Shown here: piece after piece, positions 4,980-9,641 of the stretch | How positions within the stretch are numbered: the first letter of the stretch is position 1 | How the letters are laid out: each line of letters begins with the position of its first letter | Translations under genes and position numbers: made by a program | NCBI GenBank assembly: GCA_022567815.1 | Contig: JADFGI010000087.1 | Coordinates: 1 to 9,641 of the forward strand | Reading direction: 5' to 3' | Length of the DNA: 9,641 nucleotides | Source of the DNA: Nitrospinota bacterium | Lineage (GTDB): Bacteria; Nitrospinota; Nitrospinia; Nitrospinales; VA-1 | Notes under the pieces: generated by a model | The model's input: the letters and a program-made list of their open reading frames with translations, nothing else | What the model was told of the DNA's origin: nothing | The model's database searches: none

Positions 4980-5864
4980 ATGAAAGTATCGCTTGCAAGG
5001 GCATTGGGGACTTGCTTTGGCGTCCAGGACGCCATCAACATGGCAATGGCCCCCGAATTTCATAATGATTTGACCATAATCGGACAATTGGTCCACAACC
5101 CTCAAATCAATGAATCCCTTAAAAATAACGGGGTTTCCGTGGTTAAGGGAATCGAGGATATTGACAAAATCAAAACCAAAAAGGTGATGATCACCGCGCA
5201 TGGAGCCGCTGAAAAAACCCAACAAAAATTGCACGATGCAGGCTTTACGGTTTACGACGCCAGCTGTCCGCTGGTCATGCGTGTTCATAAAACCATCAAG
5301 GGTATGGTGGAAAAGAATTTTTTTCCTGTGGTTATCGGTCAGAAGGACCATGTGGAAGTTCGTGGCATCGTGGGCGACCTGGACGATTATCTGGTCATCA
5401 ATGGAGAGGCGGACCTGGAAAAAATCCGCAAAAGAGGCAAACGCAAGCTTGGGATCGTGAGCCAAACCACCCAGCAGGTTGAAAAGGTAGAATCACTGGT
5501 GAAGAAAATCATGGCTATGGATTGTGTGGACGCCGTCTCGTTTGTCAACACGATTTGCCAGCCCACGCGTGATCGCCAGATCGCTGTCTGGGAATTGGCG
5601 GACCAGGTGGATCTCATGATCGTGATCGGCGGTTTCAATTCCTCCAACACCAAAAAACTGATGCAGGTTTGTAAGGAAAAAAAGATCGAAGCCCACCATA
5701 TCGAATCCTCCTCGCAATTGGACAAATCCTGGTTTAAGGATAAGGAACACGTAGGTATCACCGCCGGAACCAGCACCCCGGAAAACGTAATCAACGAGCT
5801 TCATGAAGAAATTTTAAAGATCGCTCAGGAAATAAAAAAGACCCAGGAGACCGTAACCTCCTGA
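4980..5864 (+). CDS. ispH: 4-hydroxy-3-methylbut-2-enyl diphosphate reductase (IspH/LytB)
   Basis: IspH catalyses the last MEP-pathway step, the two-electron reductive dehydration of HMBPP to IPP and DMAPP, using a [4Fe-4S] cluster in the cytoplasm. All key motifs are present in the 294-residue product: GTC12FGVQDAI, QLVH39N, TAH74GAAE, DASC96PLV, GQKDH124VE126VRG, GIVSQTT (158-164), NTIC193QPTRDRQ, GGFNSSNT and ITAGTSTPE. Cys12, Cys96 and Cys193 are the expected cluster ligands and Glu126 the expected proton donor. Deviations from common forms are ATGAA-type GHPEV changed to DHVEV and no arginine after GV in the first motif. Length is close to the family norm. The ATG at 4980 is preferred over the one at 4971, because AAGGA (4966-4970) touches the first ATG but sits nine bases from the second, and the protein then starts with the family-typical MKV. 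The gene appears to stand alone. Confidence 0.95.
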   Translation: MKVSLARALGTCFGVQDAINMAMAPEFHNDLTIIGQLVHNPQINESLKNNGVSVVKGIEDIDKIKTKKVMITAHGAAEKTQQKLHDAGFTVYDASCPLVMRVHKTIKGMVEKNFFPVVIGQKDHVEVRGIVGDLDDYLVINGEADLEKIRKRGKRKLGIVSQTTQQVEKVESLVKKIMAMDCVDAVSFVNTICQPTRDRQIAVWELADQVDLMIVIGGFNSSNTKKLMQVCKEKKIEAHHIESSSQLDKSWFKDKEHVGITAGTSTPENVINELHEEILKIAQEIKKTQETVTS

Positions 5865-6072
5865 CCCCGCCTTTCCTTATTGGCGAAAGAAGCACATACC
5901 ATCTCTGCAAATACCCTGTTATCCCTGGCAGTTTTCATGATAAACTAGGGACTCAACTGAAAAAACGATTTCCTCCACTCTCTATGGAGACAACTGCATT
6001 AAGAGGGTTTTCATAAAAGGAAAATAACTATAAGTTGATACCATTGATTTTTTTTTGAAAGAGCTCCCAAGA

Positions 6073-6105
6073 AAATCCCCCTAACCCCCTTTAAAAAGAG
6101 GGGAT
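6073..6105. repeat. C-rich intergenic repeat of a widespread type
   Basis: AAATCCCCCTAACCCCCTTT (6073-6092) followed by AAAAAGAGGGGAT closely resembles a short intergenic repeat that I remember from cyanobacteria, proteobacteria and others. The ends ATCCCC (6075-6080) and GGGGAT (6100-6105) form a perfect six-pair stem. Confidence 0.6.
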
Positions 6106-6127
6106 CAGTTTCTCCCACTTCTGCGAA

Positions 6128-6158
6128 GTACCCGTGCCGGGCATGAGGGCAAATGTTA
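6128..6158 (-). repeat. Decayed reverse B repeat with compensatory stem change
   Basis: The stretch aligns to the reverse complement of the B core at roughly three quarters of positions, including GGGCATGAGGGCAAATGTTA. The hairpin is CCCG-TGC-CGGG (6131-6141); in the intact copies it is CCCC with GGGG. The innermost pair is therefore swapped on both sides, keeping the stem. Confidence 0.6.
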
Positions 6159-6300
6159 ATTACCACAGGGGCCGGGGGAATTTAGTTCTTTTTTTGTTTT
6201 GCAAAGGCCTCCTCTCTCTGGTCTTAAAGATTGGGTGTCGCTTTGTTTTATTGAATCGAAATTAAGCGGTTTTTATTCCACATAAGATATTTTTTAATAA

Positions 6301-7416
6301 ATGATAAACGATTGGCAATATTGTGTGAATACACTTCCGAAGGTCAGTCGCACCTTCGCCTTGAATATCGCCTTACTCAGAGGCGAAATTCACCGTAGCG
6401 TATTGATCGCTTACCTATTCTGCCGAATCGTGGATACCGTGGAGGATGCCGGAAAACTGGATGGCGGGATTAAAATCAAACTCCTGCAGGAATTCGCCCA
6501 TTTGCTGGAAAACCCGGCCCACCGTAAAAATGCCTTGAACCGATGGGTCAAGGATTGTGAATTGGTGGATGGAAGCGTCAACGACCTGGAACTTCTTTCA
6601 CAGACCGCGCGGGTCTTCAATATTTTTGACAGCTTGGAAGAAAAACATCAACAGCAAATTATTCCCTCAGTTTCCAAAATGGCGCGCGGGATGGCCTATT
6701 TTCAAAAACGCTTCGAGCGCGACAAACTGACGCCTCTCGAAGATGAAGAAGAGCTTGAGGAATATTGCTATTTTGTCGCCGGCCTCGTGGGAGAAATGAT
6801 CTGCAACCTCTTCTTTCTGGAACTTCCGTTGCTGTCGGACAAAGCGCAGGAAACCATGAAGAACAATGCCGTGTCCTTTGGACTGGGCCTGCAAATGACC
6901 AACATCTCCAAAGACATCGTCGCCGACCGTGAACGCGGATGGTCCTATATTCCCAAAAGACTCATCAGGGAAAAAGGTCTGACGGTCGAAGAATTTCACT
7001 CCGGAGTTTCCATCGAGAAGAACCTGGAAATCCTGGAAAAACTACTGCAAAAAACCACGGGGCATTTGGAAGACGCCTTGAATTTTTCCCTGGCAATTCC
7101 AAACTATAAGATGTCCCTTCGATTATTTTGTATCTGGCCTCTGTGGATGGCAATGGAGACGGTGGCTGTGCTTCACAACAATCCGGTTCTCCTCACCTCC
7201 TCCGCCCCCGTAAAAATTTCCCGTGGCACGGTGAGAAGAATATTGTGGTCCACCCCCCTGTTCGTTTACTCAGACTTCCTGTTACAACGTTCATTTCAAA
7301 ATATTCTCGAAACCAGGAAATTACAGAGTCCATCTCGTTTCAATCTTGAAAATCTTCAGGAACGGCTGGGGAAAATTCCCCTGGATCCTGCGATTTCTAA
7401 CATTCAACCCGCATGA
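6301..7416 (+). CDS. Squalene/phytoene synthase family prenyltransferase, squalene-synthase type
   Basis: The 371-residue product belongs to the trans-isoprenyl-diphosphate head-to-head condensing enzymes. Visible motifs in order: LPKVSRTFALNIALL (12-26), first Asp-rich motif D45-T-V-E-D49 in AYLFCRIVDTVED, EEYCYFVAGLVG (153-164), second Asp-rich region LQMTNISKD205IVAD209RERGWSYIP, and FCIWPLWMAMETVAVLHNN (277-295). The Y155-C-x-x-VAGLVG and the FCxxPxxMA segments match squalene synthase better than phytoene synthase; Tyr155 aligns with the tyrosine essential in human SQS. The expected reaction is two farnesyl diphosphates to presqualene diphosphate and perhaps squalene, feeding hopanoid or sterol synthesis. 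No C-terminal membrane anchor is visible. The ATG directly follows an in-frame TAA and has no Shine-Dalgarno. It is followed seven bases later by the DUF1566 gene, probably on one transcript. Confidence 0.85.
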   Translation: MINDWQYCVNTLPKVSRTFALNIALLRGEIHRSVLIAYLFCRIVDTVEDAGKLDGGIKIKLLQEFAHLLENPAHRKNALNRWVKDCELVDGSVNDLELLSQTARVFNIFDSLEEKHQQQIIPSVSKMARGMAYFQKRFERDKLTPLEDEEELEEYCYFVAGLVGEMICNLFFLELPLLSDKAQETMKNNAVSFGLGLQMTNISKDIVADRERGWSYIPKRLIREKGLTVEEFHSGVSIEKNLEILEKLLQKTTGHLEDALNFSLAIPNYKMSLRLFCIWPLWMAMETVAVLHNNPVLLTSSAPVKISRGTVRRILWSTPLFVYSDFLLQRSFQNILETRKLQSPSRFNLENLQERLGKIPLDPAISNIQPA

Positions 7417-7423
7417 GATTGCC

Positions 7424-7858
7424 ATGAGCCCGGAAGAACGATTTATCGACAATAATAACGGAACCATTACCGACCAAAAGACGGGGCTGACCTGGAGCAA
7501 AGAAGATTCCTGGCAAAGCGACGCCAAATGGGTGTCCTGGGATGAGGCTATGGATCATATCTATCATTTTCGCGATATCAGATTCGGTGGAACCTTCGAC
7601 TGGCGGCTCCCTTTGCAAGATGAAGTTCTCAGTTTGTGTGATCCGGAAATGGTCAATACTGACAAATATGGCAATGCAATTCATTTGCACGCGGCCTTTC
7701 CCTCTGGCTCCTTGTCCACTATCTGGTTTCACGAACATTTTACCGGAGATGAGGGATATATTCTGGATTTAAAAACAAAAGAAGTTCGTACCCTGAACAA
7801 GAGCAAAACCGGGCGAATGGCCGTAAGGCCGGTGACCGGTAAAATGAAAAAAGACTGA
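7424..7858 (+). CDS. DUF1566 (Lcl C-terminal-like) domain protein
   Basis: The 144-residue product consists almost wholly of one DUF1566 domain. It begins RFIDNNNGTITDQKTGLTWS (7-26), the usual opening of the family, continues with the aromatic WVSWDEAMDHI segment (40-50), then FDWRLPLQDEVLSL (62-75), and ends with GRMAVRPV before a basic tail. The family occurs in secreted and surface proteins of many bacteria and its biochemical role is unclear; the fold is related to sulfatase-modifying and C-type-lectin-like domains. No signal peptide is visible, which suggests a cytoplasmic location. The ATG at 7424 is chosen because it falls seven bases after the upstream stop and directly precedes the domain; the longer in-frame start at 7346 lies inside the preceding gene. 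Ribosome binding is weak, so translation is likely coupled to the prenyltransferase. Confidence 0.75.
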   Translation: MSPEERFIDNNNGTITDQKTGLTWSKEDSWQSDAKWVSWDEAMDHIYHFRDIRFGGTFDWRLPLQDEVLSLCDPEMVNTDKYGNAIHLHAAFPSGSLSTIWFHEHFTGDEGYILDLKTKEVRTLNKSKTGRMAVRPVTGKMKKD

Positions 7859-7951
7859 AACCGGCAATTCATGTTATTTCCTTTGACAAATCCTTTTACC
7901 GCGAAAACCATCTTAAAACCCGGCAATCTCTATCACTAACGGACCGATAGT

Positions 7952-8398
7952 TTGAGTAAAAATAATCTCATTTACATAGCTGGCGGTTTGTGGGGAATAA
8001 TCGGGGTCTTTTTGATCACCCGGGGAATCAATATGTATCAACTCGCGGTTGATGAACAAAACTCCACCCAAATGGGGATTATTTTTTCTGTGACCATCGG
8101 AATACTCGTTGGATTTTTCAAGGGCCTTTTTGTATTGAGCAAATCCGCGCGGAAAAATAGATCGCGCATTCAAGGTTTGGAATCGCCTGTGAAAATTCAT
8201 CACATTTTTTCAAAACCATTTTATGGCCTGATCGCCGGTATGATGCTCCTGGGCGTCCTGCTCAGAAATTTCAACGAATATCTGGGTGGCTACATCGTCG
8301 TTGCGGGAGTTTATTGCGGCATCGGCGTCGCCTTGATGGTGGGTAGCAGGGCTTACTGGAAATCTGAAACCGAAGCGCCAATTGAGGAAACCGTATAA
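7952..8398 (+). CDS. Small four-helix membrane protein of unknown function
   Basis: The 148-residue product has four predicted membrane helices at about residues 7-29, 43-62, 89-104 and 112-132. A basic loop (SARKNRSRIQGLE, 64-76) lies between helices two and three, and the tail is acidic (SETEAPIEETV). By the positive-inside rule the loop should be cytoplasmic. I do not recognise the family. The start is TTG at 7952: an in-frame TAA lies at 7937-7939 and no other start codon occurs between it and the TTG, while the first ATG after it would remove the first helix. No good Shine-Dalgarno is visible. An A repeat with an extra hairpin begins one base after the stop. Confidence 0.65.
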   Translation: MSKNNLIYIAGGLWGIIGVFLITRGINMYQLAVDEQNSTQMGIIFSVTIGILVGFFKGLFVLSKSARKNRSRIQGLESPVKIHHIFSKPFYGLIAGMMLLGVLLRNFNEYLGGYIVVAGVYCGIGVALMVGSRAYWKSETEAPIEETV

Positions 8399-8413
8399 CC
8401 AGCGTACCGCTGG
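8399..8413. repeat. Hairpin CCAGCG-TAC-CGCTGG next to A repeat copy 4
   Basis: A perfect six-pair stem with a TAC loop begins directly after the TAA of the membrane-protein gene. It has an A-like stem, and its loop is the complement of the GTA loop of the C hairpins. No T run follows, although stem-loops here could slow 3' mRNA decay. Confidence 0.7.
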
Positions 8414-8419
8414 ACGAAA

Positions 8420-8467
8420 CCAGCCTGTGGGCTGGACCAAGTATTTACGTGCGATGGGTTTTTGAGG
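8420..8467 (+). repeat. A repeat, copy 4
   Basis: Hairpin CCAGCC-TGTG-GGCTGG (8420-8435), then the tail ACCAAGTATTTACGTGCGAT and GGGTTTTTGAGG. The stem is intact and the tail has drifted most at its 3' end. No B repeat follows this copy. Confidence 0.85.
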
Positions 8468-8606
8468 AATCATTAGTTTCCCTTTATCCCAGAGGGGAGA
8501 AGTGTTTCCTCTGCTGTCTATGGTATCCCGTTAATATGTACCATTACCATCGCTGGGATTTACTGAATTTACCTGTAACTTTAAAACTTTTTGAAATACC
8601 CTGACG

Positions 8607-9014
8607 ATGAAAAACTTTTTTCTTACATTACATATGATCTCCATGTGCCTGGTGATCGGAACTCTTTTCCTGCAATCGCTCACCGTTGTATTCCGTCTAA
8701 GATTAAAAAATGACACCGAAATCCTGGGGTTGAAAAAAACGCAGGCTCGCATCCACAAATTTATCTACTACCCCATATTGGGAGTGACCCTCATCTCCGG
8801 AATTTTCCTGGCAGTAAATACAGGGGTTTTCGCGGAAGCCAACTGGATCAAGGTAAAAATGGTTCTTCTGATAATATTGATCAGCCTGGGAGTCATGAAT
8901 GGAAAACAAATTTCCCAGGACGTTTTGCCAAAAAAATACGCGATGATGGTGCATATCCCGATTTTCATTGTCGGCGCGGGAATGATTTACCTGGCCACCA
9001 TAAAACCATTCTAA
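8607..9014 (+). CDS. HemJ/CopD-like four-helix membrane protein
   Basis: The 135-residue product has four membrane helices at about 5-28, 52-71, 80-97 and 114-131. Conserved-looking features are His9 in helix one, R48-I-H50-K before helix two, YPILGVTLISGIFL (55-68) and NWIKVKMVLLIILI (79-92). This W-x-K-x-K pattern entering helix three, with histidines near helices one and two, is the layout of the HemJ (protoporphyrinogen oxidase) and CopD/DUF2269-like membrane families. A heme- or metal-related role in the inner membrane is therefore possible, but HemJ itself is usually a little longer and the assignment to a subfamily is unsafe. The ATG at 8607 has no clear Shine-Dalgarno; no better start exists. 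It is flanked by gaps of about 200 bases. Confidence 0.6.
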   Translation: MKNFFLTLHMISMCLVIGTLFLQSLTVVFRLRLKNDTEILGLKKTQARIHKFIYYPILGVTLISGIFLAVNTGVFAEANWIKVKMVLLIILISLGVMNGKQISQDVLPKKYAMMVHIPIFIVGAGMIYLATIKPF

Positions 9015-9073
9015 AGTTATCGGGCGATGACAAGTTGGCTCTCATCATCATTTGTAATGAATGTACGAGCGTT

Positions 9074-9098
9074 GGAACCGCAGATGAACACAGGTAAA
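9074..9098. repeat. Fragment of a widespread intergenic repeat
   Basis: GGAACCGCAGATGAACACAG (9074-9093) and the following GTAAA match a short repeat often seen between genes in unrelated bacteria, where the CGCAGATGAACACAG unit may recur in tandem. Only one unit is present. Recognition is from memory. Confidence 0.45.
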
Positions 9099-9118
9099 TA
9101 TTTTATAGAATTTTCAGG

Positions 9119-9178
9119 GGTTCGTGAGCATGTGATATTCGACCTTTGCCTTCATGCCCCGTAGGGGTAAAGCGAGCG
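9119..9178 (+). repeat. B repeat, copy 3
   Basis: 58 of 60 bases match copies 1 and 2. The CCCC-GTA-GGGG hairpin is at 9157-9167. No A unit precedes it; a C hairpin follows at 9196-9210, as in the composite blocks. Confidence 0.95.
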
Positions 9179-9195
9179 TCAACCCCCAATCTCCT

Positions 9196-9210
9196 CCCCG
9201 CGTAGCGGGG
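9196..9210. repeat. C hairpin CCCCGC-GTA-GCGGGG
   Basis: A perfect six-pair stem with GTA loop, preceded by TCTCCT. It ends 12 bases before the ATG of the small membrane peptide, so it would occupy the place of a ribosome binding site in that transcript. Confidence 0.85.
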
Positions 9211-9222
9211 TTTAAAGTTTTC

Positions 9223-9345
9223 ATGGACATCATCCTGACCATTATTGCCAGTATCCTCCTCACCGTCGGATTTTTTGTCATCTGCAAAACCAGCGATGAC
9301 GAAGAGGAAGAGGAAGAACCCTCCCCCGGCGAAAATAAATCCTGA
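9223..9345 (+). CDS. 40-residue membrane-anchored acidic peptide
   Basis: The sequence MDIILTIIASILLTVGFFVI forms one membrane helix, followed by CKTSDD, a run of six glutamates (27-32) and PSPGENKS. This is a plausible small single-span protein with an acidic tail. The stop lies three bases before the ATG of the glycosylase-like gene at 9349, the tight spacing of a coupled gene pair. There is no Shine-Dalgarno, since a C hairpin occupies the upstream DNA, and the ATG could be a misread start. A longer in-frame start at 9154 would place repeat DNA in the protein. No family is recognised; the evidence is composition, frame and spacing. Confidence 0.5.
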   Translation: MDIILTIIASILLTVGFFVICKTSDDEEEEEEPSPGENKS

Positions 9346-9348
9346 ATC

Positions 9349-9641
9349 ATGCCAGACCGGGCAAAATTCTTCAACCGCCTGGCAAAGCAGGCGGCTGAAT
9401 GCAGGGTCTGCCCAAATCTCGCCGACCAGGCCGCTGTTCTCAGTTTCGGTAATGGGTCGCTGACCGCTCAAGTGGTTTTCGTTGCCGAGGCGCCCGGCAG
9501 GTTTGGGGCGGGGCGCACCGGGATTCCTTTTTCCGGAGACCAGTCGGGGAAAAACTTTGAGATTCTTCTCAGCCACGCCGGATGGACCCGCGACGAGGTT
9601 TTCATCACCAACGCCGAGTTATGCAATCCCTTGGAAAACGG
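9349..9641 (+). CDS. Uracil-DNA glycosylase superfamily protein (3' truncated by window)
   Basis: The frame is open from the ATG at 9349 to the window end and gives 97 complete residues plus a partial codon. It shows C18-R-V-C21, VVFVAEAPGRFGAGRTGIPF (42-61), SGDQSGKNFEILL (62-74) and VFITNAELC92NP (84-94). This arrangement is typical of iron-sulfur uracil-DNA glycosylases of the family 4/5 type, which excise uracil from DNA in base-excision repair: GEAPG-like motif A, a GxPFxG loop, and cysteines that can bind a [4Fe-4S] cluster. The fourth cysteine and the second catalytic motif lie beyond the edge. The start follows the small membrane-peptide gene by three bases. No strong Shine-Dalgarno is visible, in line with coupling. 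Confidence 0.8.
   Translation, partial: MPDRAKFFNRLAKQAAECRVCPNLADQAAVLSFGNGSLTAQVVFVAEAPGRFGAGRTGIPFSGDQSGKNFEILLSHAGWTRDEVFITNAELCNPLEN

Larger units (their letters stand above)
5865..6300. other. 436-base gap between ispH and the squalene-synthase-like gene
   Basis: No open frame here looks like a gene. It contains a CAGGAG/CTCCTG pairing at the very end of ispH without a T run, a common-type intergenic repeat at 6073-6105, and a decayed reverse B repeat at 6128-6158. The last 100 bases are AT-rich and presumably hold the promoter of the 6301 gene, but no clear -35/-10 pair stands out. Confidence 0.5.

Noticed and set aside
5910..5927. Near match (16 of 18) to the I-SceI homing-endonuclease site
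   Set aside because: There is no endonuclease gene or intron nearby; a chance match in an intergenic gap is the simplest explanation.
7883..7913. TTGACA as a -35 box before the four-helix membrane protein
   Set aside because: No acceptable -10 box occurs at 16-18 bases; the best candidate CATCTT is 19 bases away and poor.
8490..8513. CAGAGG/CCTCTG hairpin as a terminator
   Set aside because: It has a 12-base loop, only six pairs and no T run after the stem.

Overview
The window looks like chromosomal DNA of a Gram-negative bacterium with roughly balanced base composition. It carries nine complete or nearly complete genes, a broken gene tail, and two genes cut by the window edges. Sec-type signal peptides, short AT-biased gaps, a squalene-synthase-type enzyme and a high load of dispersed palindromic repeats would fit Nitrospinota or a related deep lineage of former Deltaproteobacteria. 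That placement is inference only, because no rRNA or marker gene is present.

Layout. Positions 1-69 hold the last 22 codons of a plus-strand gene. A minus-strand gene (190-735) for a secreted protein with two calcium-loop-like motifs converges on it, and its tail appears to be frameshifted. After a 500-base gap come an AhpD/carboxymuconolactone-decarboxylase-like gene (1236-1790), a FabI-like NAD(P)-dependent reductase (2208-3011) and an LCAT-family lipase/acyltransferase (3206-4582). IspH (4980-5864), the last enzyme of the MEP isoprenoid pathway, follows. A squalene-synthase-type prenyltransferase (6301-7416) and a DUF1566 protein (7424-7858) are seven bases apart and probably co-transcribed. 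The right end has a four-helix membrane protein of unknown function (7952-8398), a HemJ/CopD-like membrane protein (8607-9014), a 40-residue membrane-anchored acidic peptide (9223-9345) and the start of a uracil-DNA-glycosylase-like gene (9349 to the edge).

Functional links. IspH supplies IPP/DMAPP and the squalene-synthase-like enzyme condenses C15 units made from them, so two steps of one lipid pathway lie together. The reductase and lipase also suggest lipid metabolism, but no shared operon can be shown.

The most unusual content is in the gaps. Three palindromic repeat families (called A, B and C here) are scattered over the window. A composite A-B-C block is tandemly duplicated at 4508-4858. 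A and B are joined to the 3' end of the lipase gene and supply its last 24 codons and stop. The C hairpins keep a GTA loop while the stem changes by compensatory pairs. Three additional sequences resemble intergenic repeats that I recall from many unrelated bacteria.
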